Source of the DNA: Clostridiales bacterium
GTDB taxonomy: Bacteria > Bacillota > Clostridia > Saccharofermentanales > Saccharofermentanaceae
Reading direction: 5' to 3'
DNA length: 64,000 nt
Assembly (NCBI GenBank): GCA_017615755.1
Contig: JAFZZM010000010.1
Location: 1-64,000 of the forward strand
Of the stretch, positions 42,921 through 53,148 are shown piece after piece (position 1 is the stretch's first letter; each line of letters starts with the position of its first letter). Both the position numbers and the translations under genes were made by a program. A model generated the notes under the pieces. It was not told the origin of the DNA and made no database searches. It saw nothing but the letters and a program-made list of their open reading frames with translations.

Positions 42921-44258
42921 ATGAAGCTCAACTACAAGCGCACCTTTCTCTCGGGATTGGCGTTCCTGGCCATCATGGCCTTCTGGCAGATGTATGACAA
43001 TGTTCTCCCCCTGATGCTGCGGAGTACTTTTCACTTAAACGAGACGCTCATCGGTGTCATCATGGCATCGGACAACATACTGGCGCTTTTCCTTCTGCCT
43101 CTTTTCGGCAAACTCTCGGACGGGACCCATACAAGGATCGGCAAGAGAATGCCGTTTATCCTTTTCGGCACCGGAGTGGCGATCATATTGACCAATATCC
43201 TCCCGATCCTCGACAACAGTTACTACGCTTCCGCCAGTAACTTCAAGCTCATTTCATTTGTTGTGACCCTCGGTCTTCTTCTGCTCGCGATGGCAGTGTT
43301 CCGCTCGCCTGCGGTCGCCCTCATGCCGGACGTCACACCGAAGCCGCTGCGCTCACAAGGAAACGCCATCGTCAATCTCATGGGCGCACTCGGCGGTATC
43401 ATCTACCTTGTGTTTTCCGCACTCATGTATCCCGAATCTAAGACAAAAGCAGTGGAACATGTGAACTATCAGCCACTGTTCATCTTCATCGCTTCTCTTA
43501 TGTTCCTGGTCATCGGCATCATGTTCCTGACTGTACGCGAAACGAAGTGGGCAGAAGAGAATTCTGCTATTGAAAAAGCACACCCCGAGTGGGATCTTAC
43601 GGAAAAAAGCGAGGAGAAAAAAGCTCGTCTTCCGGCCCCCGTACTTCGCTCCATGGTTTTCCTTCTTATTTCTGTCGCACTCTGGTTCTTCGCGTATAAC
43701 GCTCTGACCACCTGGTTTACGACCTATGTGGACACTCTCATGGGAAAACAGCTGGGCTTTGCTTCCACATGTTTCCTGGTCACTAACGCCGGCGCGATCC
43801 TCTTCTTTATTCCTGCCGGAATCCTCGCTTCGAAGATTGGAAGAAAGAAGTCTATCCTGATCGGCACACTGGCATTCGGCAGCTGCTTCGTTGCCGCCTA
43901 TTTCATTACTACATCTGCGAAGGATGCCGCCATTATACCGATGTATATAGACTTTTTCGTAGTCGGCGTTTCCTGGGCCTTGATCAACGTCAATTCCCTT
44001 CCTATGGCCGTAGAGATGTGTAATGGCGCGGATACAGGTAAATTCACAGGTTATTACTACGCTGCTTCGATGAGCGCACAGGTCGTAACACCGGTGCTTG
44101 CCGGCTTCTTACTTCGCAACATCGGATACAAGATCCTGTTCCCTTATGCGGCACTTTTTGCCTTCCTGAGTTTCACCACCATGCTCTTCGTCCGTCATGG
44201 TGACAATCGGGCTTCTGCAGTCAAGAATTTGCAGGCATTTGAGGATATGGACATCTGA
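42921..44258 (+). CDS. MFS sugar transporter (GPH/SLC45-like)
   Basis: A 445-residue transporter with twelve TM segments. The loop motif GKLSDGTHTRIGKRMPFIL follows TM2-3, as in glycoside-pentoside-hexuronide and sucrose/maltose-type symporters, and a second SKIGRKKSI sits in the second half. A cytoplasmic loop of about 40 charged residues separates the halves. It probably imports an oligosaccharide with a cation. CGGAGGAAAATCGA precedes ATG 42921. No hydrolase gene is next to it. Confidence 0.88.
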   Translation: MKLNYKRTFLSGLAFLAIMAFWQMYDNVLPLMLRSTFHLNETLIGVIMASDNILALFLLPLFGKLSDGTHTRIGKRMPFILFGTGVAIILTNILPILDNSYYASASNFKLISFVVTLGLLLLAMAVFRSPAVALMPDVTPKPLRSQGNAIVNLMGALGGIIYLVFSALMYPESKTKAVEHVNYQPLFIFIASLMFLVIGIMFLTVRETKWAEENSAIEKAHPEWDLTEKSEEKKARLPAPVLRSMVFLLISVALWFFAYNALTTWFTTYVDTLMGKQLGFASTCFLVTNAGAILFFIPAGILASKIGRKKSILIGTLAFGSCFVAAYFITTSAKDAAIIPMYIDFFVVGVSWALINVNSLPMAVEMCNGADTGKFTGYYYAASMSAQVVTPVLAGFLLRNIGYKILFPYAALFAFLSFTTMLFVRHGDNRASAVKNLQAFEDMDI

Positions 44259-44346
44259 TTTTTGATACCTTCAAAATGATAATAGCATCTTGACAAATTT
44301 AAATGTTATGCTTGTCTCTCAATTTGAAGGAAAAATCGAAAAAACC

Positions 44347-44375
44347 CTTGACAATAGGCGATTTGACGTTCATAA
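44347..44375 (+). promoter_or_regulatory. Promoter of the HU gene
   Basis: A perfect TTGACA (44347-44352) is followed after 17 bases by CATAAT (44370-44375), 38 bases before the start. Confidence 0.75.
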
Positions 44376-44413
44376 TAACCATTGTTAATAAAGCCCTGAA
44401 GGAGGCATTGATT

Positions 44414-44698
44414 ATGAATAAATCAGAACTTATTGATGCAGTTGCAAAGTCAACAAAGTTGACAAAGAAGGATGCTGAGGCAGCTATCAACGCTACACTC
44501 GATGCTATCGGCGATGCTCTCGCTGCTAAGAAGCCGGAGAAGGTTGTTCTCGTTGGTTTCGGTACATTCGAGACAAAGAAGCGTGCAGCTCGTAAGGGTC
44601 GCAACCCGAGCACAAAGGAAGTTATCGACATTCCTGCTTCCAAGGCTCCTGTTTTCAAGGCTGGTAAGGGCCTGAAGGACAAGGTTAACAAGAAGTAA
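44414..44698 (+). CDS. hup: DNA-binding protein HU
   Basis: A 94-residue histone-like protein that bends DNA as a dimer. It has MNKSELIDAVAKSTKLTKKDAEAAINA, the beta arm motif GFGTFETKKRAARKGRNPSTKEVIDIPA, and a basic end. AAGGAGG lies eight bases before ATG 44414; the upstream in-frame extension overlaps the promoter and is rejected. It has its own promoter and terminator. Confidence 0.96.
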   Translation: MNKSELIDAVAKSTKLTKKDAEAAINATLDAIGDALAAKKPEKVVLVGFGTFETKKRAARKGRNPSTKEVIDIPASKAPVFKAGKGLKDKVNKK

Positions 44699-44721
44699 TT
44701 TTTGTTAGATTGTTATCTAAA

Positions 44722-44750
44722 AAGACTGTCTCATTCGAGGCAGTCTTTTC
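44722..44750 (+). terminator. Terminator of the HU gene
   Basis: AAGACTGTCTC (44722-44732) pairs with GAGGCAGTCTT (44737-44747), loop ATTC, then TTTTC. Its stem closely resembles that at 353-380 (GGACTGTCTCA on the minus side). Confidence 0.9.
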
Positions 44751-44845
44751 TTTTTGCCTTCTTCACTGTTATCGGAACGCACGAAAGACAGGCCGAACCC
44801 TTTATTCAGCCTGTTTCCGCATCACTCAAGACTTACCCGAAAACC

Positions 44846-45448
44846 TTAATCCCTGGGTCTTCCGTAACTTCGGAATACTTCCTCCATTGAGGCATCCAAC
44901 ATACGGTTGATCATGGACACCACGCGTGTCTCTTCCGCACCCTTCGGTCTTCTCTTCATTGCATAGCGGATATTCCTCTCCACTTGACTCGGAGACATGT
45001 GAAAGACAGGCATCGCCATCGGATAGAGACGCTTGCCCACGCCCCGCAAAAGACCCGGATCCTGAAACAGCTGATAGATAAGAAAACGCAGTATCTGCGT
45101 ACCCATAAGCGTCGGATCAAAACCGTTCTTTTTCAATGTCGAATCAATCGCGAAATAAATATACGCATCATCCACCTGATCCGTACGCACTGAAGAAATC
45201 TGTACCAGATTCGAGATCTGGTTCTTCACCTGATTGGCCGCAAAATCGCGGCCACGACGGCCGTCTACAAGGTAGTGCATCTTCCCGTCGGCACTACTGA
45301 TCCCGACCATTCCACTGTTGAGAAGCATGGAATTCACACAATTAAGAATCGCTCTATCATCACATGCAATATAAAAACCATATTCATTCGGATCCTTGTG
45401 TTTGTATGAAGACCGCTCCCCAGAGATCACTCTGTTGAAACTGTTCAT
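44846..45448 (-). CDS. Regulator with a Spo0A-C-like DNA-binding domain
   Basis: A 200-residue protein. The second half (about 95-190) has the six-helix look of the Spo0A effector domain: an LMGTQILRFLIYQLFQD helix pair, LLRGVGKRLYPMAMPVF and the recognition-helix motif SPSQVERNIRYAMKR (Spo0A has ASRVERAIRHAIE). The N-terminal ~90 residues are not a normal receiver: FYIACDDRAILNCVNSMLLNSGMVG is receiver-like but lacks a DD/Asp/Lys set, so phosphorylation control is unlikely. It probably binds 0A-box-like DNA; targets unknown. GGAGTG precedes the ATG. It is convergent with HU and monocistronic by spacing. Confidence 0.75.
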   Translation of the reverse strand: MNSFNRVISGERSSYKHKDPNEYGFYIACDDRAILNCVNSMLLNSGMVGISSADGKMHYLVDGRRGRDFAANQVKNQISNLVQISSVRTDQVDDAYIYFAIDSTLKKNGFDPTLMGTQILRFLIYQLFQDPGLLRGVGKRLYPMAMPVFHMSPSQVERNIRYAMKRRPKGAEETRVVSMINRMLDASMEEVFRSYGRPRD

Positions 45449-45541
45449 AAGTCACACTCCAAATGTTTTTTTCTATTAAATCATCTTAGCGGAAATAAAT
45501 CTATATGATATAAGCACAATTTTCGATTTTCTATCGAAAAA

Positions 45542-45951
45542 TCACTTCGCGGCCTGGTCTTCCGTTTCCGTCACTTTGACCGAATACGCATAGTGGGCAT
45601 ACGGCGTGTATTTGATCACCACATCTTCGCCCTCTTCAAGCTCAAACTCGAAAGGATTGACATAGTAATACTCGCCATCGATCTCGATATGATCCTTGAA
45701 ATACGAGACCTTCTCGATCGTTCCACTCTTCACCTTATATGTAGAACGCAGCACCGTCGTGGTATCGAGGACACGCGGTACCGAAAAAAGCCAGAGCTGA
45801 ACAAGAAGCACCACCATCAGGACCACCGGCAGAAGGAACAAAAAGCCATGTCTCCAGCGGTTCTGGCGCGTATTCTTCGTTGCCCACAGAAAAACGATCA
45901 GGAGCAGAAGACTGATCAACAGATGTGCACCAAGATTGACCCAGAAATAAC

Positions 45952-45955
<4 letters not shown>
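45542..45955 (-). CDS. Two-TM membrane protein with a DUF3592-like domain
   Basis: A 137-residue protein with two TM segments (about 12-28 and 42-64) joined by a basic loop, then an extracytoplasmic beta-rich domain (about 70-137: GTIEKVSYFKDHIEIDGEYYYV ... DVVIKYTPYAHYAYSVKVTE). The last part resembles DUF3592. The best start is a TTG at 45955, whose bases overlap the upstream TGA (TTGA) 17 bases after AAGGAGCGG; this implies coupling. An upstream in-frame start would overlap by 76 bases. Function unknown. Confidence 0.6.
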
Positions 45956-48569
<2,614 letters not shown>

Positions 48570-48577
48570 TTACCTCG

Positions 48578-49219
48578 TCAGTTACGAATTTTGCCCTCTT
48601 TTCGGCCACCGGCAAAATACATGACCGGCAGGAGCGAAAGAATAAAGAAAAACGATCCCCACACCAGAAGAGGAATGTTCAAAAGATTGCCGACATCCGA
48701 GAAGATACTCGTCTGCGGCACGACAATAAACGGCTTCAGCGCATAAATATCCGCCTTGATCAAGCGGTAAAGCGGGTTCATGACACATTCATAGAACATG
48801 CTTACCGGAAGCGCAAAGATGAAAGCATCCGCGACATAACGCGTACCTTCTGTCTTCCGGAAAATGACCAACGCCATGGTTCCTGCCATGACCAGCGTGA
48901 TAAAAGCCGCTTCAATGGAAAAGCTTCTGGTCTTTACGACCTGCACGATATAGATCACACAGGCCAGAATAGAGAAAAGCAACGCCAGATATTCGCTGAT
49001 CTCCATCTTTCCCAGCCATAGAAGGATACAAGTCACACCCATGGCCAGAGCCAGGATTAAAAAAGCACAAGCAATCGCAGGCAAAGGGATCTTGCCCACA
49101 ACCGCTTGTGTTGTCTTCAAAAACAGATTGGAGACGAGGCGGAACGGATACGTAACGACCGTCCCCCACAATCCGAAAAGCACAATAGATACGATCAATG
49201 CTCGGATATCACTACGCAC
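48578..49219 (-). CDS. Multi-pass membrane protein of unknown function
   Basis: A 213-residue protein with about six TM segments, no recognised motif. The N-terminus starts at a GTG (49219) with GGAG ten bases upstream. TMs run from about 8-28, 40-65, 72-93, 100-122, 130-150 and 180-205. It lies 11 bases upstream of ligA on the same strand, so is probably in the same operon. It could be a transporter or sensor; function unknown. Confidence 0.65.
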   Translation of the reverse strand: MRSDIRALIVSIVLFGLWGTVVTYPFRLVSNLFLKTTQAVVGKIPLPAIACAFLILALAMGVTCILLWLGKMEISEYLALLFSILACVIYIVQVVKTRSFSIEAAFITLVMAGTMALVIFRKTEGTRYVADAFIFALPVSMFYECVMNPLYRLIKADIYALKPFIVVPQTSIFSDVGNLLNIPLLVWGSFFFILSLLPVMYFAGGRKEGKIRN

Positions 49220-49239
49220 TTTTCTTTACTCCGGACCGA

Positions 49240-49476
49240 TTAGTCTTCGAACTCGTACGGATCGTAATCTGCAAGCAGCTCCTTAAGAACAGCCACTTCT
49301 TCCGCTGTCAAAGTGATGCCCTTACCTGCACGCTCATGCTCCGGTGCCCAGTCACGGATATCCAGCTTCGGCTTACCGTCGTTCCAGCGAATGATATTCA
49401 CTTCACGATTCCAGTTAGACTTGCTTGTAGACAAAATGCCGATTTCCTTAACGACCTCAGATTTGATCTCTGCCAT
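49240..49476 (-). CDS. YdbC/PC4-family protein
   Basis: A 78-residue protein. The sequence IRWNDGKPKLDIRDWAPEHERAGKGITLTAEE matches the YdbC-type PC4 transcription-coactivator fold, which binds single-stranded nucleic acid. AGGAAAAAGAA precedes ATG 49476; an earlier start 18 codons upstream lacks a site. It lies 20 bases before the membrane protein gene on the same strand. A regulatory role is inferred from the family. Confidence 0.85.
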   Translation of the reverse strand: MAEIKSEVVKEIGILSTSKSNWNREVNIIRWNDGKPKLDIRDWAPEHERAGKGITLTAEEVAVLKELLADYDPYEFED

Positions 49477-49587
49477 TTCTTTTTCCTGCCTTCCTGCCGG
49501 GATTTCTCCCGACAATTCTTTCAATACCACATGATTATAACATATGCTATTATATTTTTTGACTACAAATTATTCTGGAGAGGCAAA

Positions 49588-50451
49588 ATGACTTTCAATT
49601 TCGGCACAATCCTGCTTTGTATACTTGGACTCGGGCTGCTCACCGGCATAGGTCTTTTCATCTATTCCTATCTCGAAGCAAGCAACCTCAAGATCGACGA
49701 ACAGGATATCGATGCCGTAAAAGATCCGGACAAAAAGACCGGCGAAACCGTCACCATAGGCTTCTTCTCCGATTCCCACGGCAAATTCTGCCACTTCAAG
49801 CCGGAACGAGTTTATAAGGAATTCATTGAAAAGCACTGCGATCTGGTGCTTTTCGGCGGGGATTGCTGTCTGCATCACCACGTTGAGCCGACTGACCTGA
49901 CGATGCTTCGCGAGGTCAGCGCTGCCCTCCGTGAGAAGAACATCGATCTTTACGCCGTATACGGAAATCACGATGGCAAGATGCAGGATGAATTCTACGA
50001 CGAGATGGGCATTCTGCTTCTCAAAAACACCTGGCGTGAGGTACAGGTCAGGAATGCACGTTTTGCGCTTTGCGGACTTCATGACAGCGGCCGCGAGAAC
50101 CGCGCCTGGCCTACCATACCGGGCGAGTTTTCCGCTTATCCCGGTTACCGTCTGCTTCTGGTGCATAATCCTGATTTCATCTACTCTCTGCCGGATTTTA
50201 CCGGCAAGACGTATCTGCCCTTTGATTTCCAGCTCTCGGGACACCTTCACGGTGGTCAGGTCCATCTTCCGTTCACGCTGGAATATAAGCTTTTGCGCTA
50301 TGACCGCATCGCTTTACATGAAAATATCCTCGGCGGTATGTTTACCCTCCGAGGACTTTCCGGTTTTATCTCCAAGGGCGTCGGCTGCGGAGCGCTTCCG
50401 ATCCGTTTCCGAGCACGCCCGGAGATCCATATTTTACGTTTTCATTTTTGA
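49588..50451 (+). CDS. Membrane-anchored metallophosphoesterase (YkuE-like)
   Basis: A 287-residue protein. One N-terminal TM (about 6-28) is followed by a calcineurin-like phosphoesterase domain with all five metal-site motifs: FFSDSHGKF, FGGDC, YGNHDGK, VHNPD and SGHLHGGQVHLP. The last part (GVGCGALPIRFRARPEI) is typical of the YkuE/UDP-diacylglucosamine-type group. The active site should face outside. Substrate unknown, possibly a phospholipid or wall precursor. GGAG precedes ATG 49588. It converges on the ABC permease gene. Confidence 0.9.
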   Translation: MTFNFGTILLCILGLGLLTGIGLFIYSYLEASNLKIDEQDIDAVKDPDKKTGETVTIGFFSDSHGKFCHFKPERVYKEFIEKHCDLVLFGGDCCLHHHVEPTDLTMLREVSAALREKNIDLYAVYGNHDGKMQDEFYDEMGILLLKNTWREVQVRNARFALCGLHDSGRENRAWPTIPGEFSAYPGYRLLLVHNPDFIYSLPDFTGKTYLPFDFQLSGHLHGGQVHLPFTLEYKLLRYDRIALHENILGGMFTLRGLSGFISKGVGCGALPIRFRARPEIHILRFHF

Positions 50452-50466
50452 CCAAAAGGCCGGATC

Positions 50467-52122
50467 TCACTTATTCTCCAGGAAGTGAGGTGTGAAGCAG
50501 CAGAACAGTGTTCCCAGTCCGATATCTACAGCGGCACCGATCAGCAATGCCGGAACCATCACATGTGCGAACACACCGATCAGAACTGCAGCGATAGCCG
50601 GGAGCATACCCACGTACAGGAATACCATCTGCACGATTGCCTTGATGGAGCTGCCTGCATTCTGCGGCAAGGATACGTTGATAAATGTACCGACTGCCGT
50701 TCCGAAGAAGCTCACGGAGAGGATAAAGAACATCCATCCGAGTACAACGAGCGGGTTTGCCAGCAGGATCACGCAGGCAACGACAAGCGGGATCACAAGG
50801 TCGATAGCACATACTGCGATACCACCCAGGAGCGAATACCACATCTTCATAAAGGAAGAATCCGGAACCAGCACGAAGAATTCTCTCGATGTATCTTCCT
50901 GAAGCGGGTTACCCAAGGTCCTGTAGAACACCAGAACGATCAGTGCAATCGCCGGGATAAAGAACGGATCTCCGTCCTTATACTCTCTGGCAAACCAGGC
51001 CGTTCCGCCGGCTACCAGAGTGAATGCGATCGATGTCTTGGAAAGGAACTTCAGGATTCCGAAACGCATGCGGTTATAGAGCGGCTTGAAGAAGAATACA
51101 CTCGCGCCGTGACCATACTTAAATCCGTCACGCTCAATCTTATCGCTTCTATCCTTCTGTCTTACCATGACACCGCCGTTTGCGGATCTCTTGGCACTCT
51201 CGAGGATCTCCGCCTTCTTCTCTGCTGCCGTCATAGCATCCTCATAGAAGTCTGCCTTCATCTTCCAGATAAATGCAACTACCAGAGCACAGCCCATGAT
51301 GATCAAGGCCAGGAAGATGAGTGATTTTGCCACGGAACCGGTCAGTGCAAAGTAGCAGAAACCACGGATCCAGCCCCAGAACGGAACGAAGAAGGTGTAC
51401 TTGTTACCGAAGAAACGGCATGCGCAGGTCAGAAGATCCGATTCACCGGTTACGGCCTTGAACAGGAAGAATGCGCCTGCAATAATACCGACGAAAACGA
51501 GTACATATGTCGAGATGCTCTTGGCCGGGCGTTTCATGTTCGAAGTGATGGTATAGAACGCCACCTGAAGCAAAGTACCGATAACGGAAACCATGCCGTA
51601 AGAGATCAATATCGCCACGCTGCCCCAGACATTGAAGCCTGCACCGTTAATGAGATTCGGCAGATAGAACACCATAAATACCGAGCACAGCAAGGTCATA
51701 CTCAACTGTCCCAAAAGTCGGAAAAGCATAACGGTCTGTGGCTTGATCGGCGCGGCGAAAAGCATCGGCACGTCGCCGGGCTGGAAGATATTTCCGGAAT
51801 TCTTGGAGTTTGTGATATTGATGATCAGTACGCCCAGTACGGCTACTGCAATGATCATGTCGGTAAACTGGTATTTGTCCAGATTGCGTTTCTCAAGGAA
51901 ATTCTGACTATCTTCGCCATCGCCCTCTTCACCCAGGTCGATGGAAATGGAGATTTCCTCGGGCTTTTCCGGATCGTCACTGTCCGGGATCAGCTTACCG
52001 ATTGCAAAACCAACGATACCGCCTAAGATCATGATGACCAAGAAGATCGATACCCACGTCTTCAACAGTTTCTTTAACGTGTTGACGAACGTATGGGAGA
52101 AATAATACAGGAAGAGTCTCAT
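50467..52122 (-). CDS. ABC exporter permease subunit
   Basis: A 551-residue membrane protein with about 11-12 TM segments. The N-terminus MRLFLYYFSHTFVNTLKKLLKTW and the charged acidic insert (about 65-88) fit the family of large 'putative ABC exporter' permeases paired with one ATPase. It starts inside the ATPase stop (TAATG), so the two are coupled. A large central basic region (about 280-330: EKKAEILESAKRSANGGVMVRQK) is cytoplasmic. The substrate is unknown. Confidence 0.85.
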   Translation of the reverse strand: MRLFLYYFSHTFVNTLKKLLKTWVSIFLVIMILGGIVGFAIGKLIPDSDDPEKPEEISISIDLGEEGDGEDSQNFLEKRNLDKYQFTDMIIAVAVLGVLIINITNSKNSGNIFQPGDVPMLFAAPIKPQTVMLFRLLGQLSMTLLCSVFMVFYLPNLINGAGFNVWGSVAILISYGMVSVIGTLLQVAFYTITSNMKRPAKSISTYVLVFVGIIAGAFFLFKAVTGESDLLTCACRFFGNKYTFFVPFWGWIRGFCYFALTGSVAKSLIFLALIIMGCALVVAFIWKMKADFYEDAMTAAEKKAEILESAKRSANGGVMVRQKDRSDKIERDGFKYGHGASVFFFKPLYNRMRFGILKFLSKTSIAFTLVAGGTAWFAREYKDGDPFFIPAIALIVLVFYRTLGNPLQEDTSREFFVLVPDSSFMKMWYSLLGGIAVCAIDLVIPLVVACVILLANPLVVLGWMFFILSVSFFGTAVGTFINVSLPQNAGSSIKAIVQMVFLYVGMLPAIAAVLIGVFAHVMVPALLIGAAVDIGLGTLFCCFTPHFLENK

Positions 52123-52895
52123 TATTTGTTCTCTCCCTTCGCCTGCTCGGAAGAAGCCTCTTCCTGAGTGCTTTCGCTATGGCTGACCGCATCTTTATCG
52201 ATACCTTCGGTCACTTCGAAGAAGATGTCTTCCAGTGTCTTTCCGGCACCCTCGATATCCGCACGTGTGATATTGGCACGGACCGTACCCTTCTGCATGA
52301 TGATCGTGTGATCCCAGATCATGTCGACACTGTCGATGATATGCGTACTGATCAGCATGGTCTTACCCGCCTGACGCATCTCCTCGATGTAGTTCTTCAG
52401 TTCTTTTATCGCGTGAGGATCGAGGCCCAGAAGCGGCTCGTCCATGAGGATGATATCCGGATCCGGAAGAAGTCCGATGCAAAGATTCAACTTCTGCTGC
52501 ATACCTTTGGAAAGCTCATCGCCGAACTTCTTTTTCTTATCGCTCAGTTCGAAACGGTCGAGGAGCATCTCGATGCGCTCCTTATAGTTTGTCATCTTAT
52601 ATGCACGGGCGATAAACTCCATATGCTCGATGACCGTCAGATTCGGATATAAAGACGGCATTTCCGGAATGTATCCCAGGATCTTTCTCGCCTGCGTCGT
52701 CTTATTCGGAATACCGTTTACCGTGATTTTTCCCTGATACTTCAAAAAGCCGATGATCGACTTGATGATCGTACTCTTACCTGCGCCGTTCGGTCCAAGA
52801 AGCACTGTCAGGCTTCCGGGTTCGAGCGTAAACGAAACATTATCGCACGCAAGATTTTTTCCATACTTCTTTGTCACGCCTTGAATTTCCAGCAT
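52122..52895 (-). CDS. ABC transporter ATP-binding protein
   Basis: A 257-residue ATPase. Walker A GPNGAGKST is near 37; the signature segment is FGDELSKGMQQKLNLCIGLLPD, with Glu-Leu-Ser-Lys-Gly-Met in place of the usual LSGGQ; Walker B is IILMDEPLLGLDP; the switch His is in STHIID. The C-terminal ~30 residues are a Ser/Glu-rich tail. It pairs with the permease whose start overlaps its stop. GAGGG precedes the ATG. Confidence 0.93.
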   Translation of the reverse strand: MLEIQGVTKKYGKNLACDNVSFTLEPGSLTVLLGPNGAGKSTIIKSIIGFLKYQGKITVNGIPNKTTQARKILGYIPEMPSLYPNLTVIEHMEFIARAYKMTNYKERIEMLLDRFELSDKKKKFGDELSKGMQQKLNLCIGLLPDPDIILMDEPLLGLDPHAIKELKNYIEEMRQAGKTMLISTHIIDSVDMIWDHTIIMQKGTVRANITRADIEGAGKTLEDIFFEVTEGIDKDAVSHSESTQEEASSEQAKGENK

Positions 52896-53031
52896 AGTTG
52901 TAACCCTCTGTCTTTTCTTTCTTATCGACCGGAACGTCTCCTCATCCAGTCAACGATACCATTCTATGGATAAATAGTAAAACCAACGTCTAGAGAAGTT
53001 AAAGAAAAGGTAAATTAATCGGATTTTCGGT

Positions 53032-53059
53032 TTGCACTCTTCCTTTATATCCTTATAAT
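53032..53059 (+). promoter_or_regulatory. Promoter of the YidC-sulfatase operon
   Basis: TTGCAC (53032-53037) is followed after 16 bases by a perfect TATAAT (53054-53059). The real start is the ATG at 53149, giving a leader of about 80 bases. Confidence 0.6.
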
Positions 53060-53148
53060 GATTGAGTTATCCGAATACTAGTGATAAGATTGTCTACGGC
53101 GTTACGCCCTTTATAGGGAAAAAGGAATTAATAGAACAGGAAAGAGAT

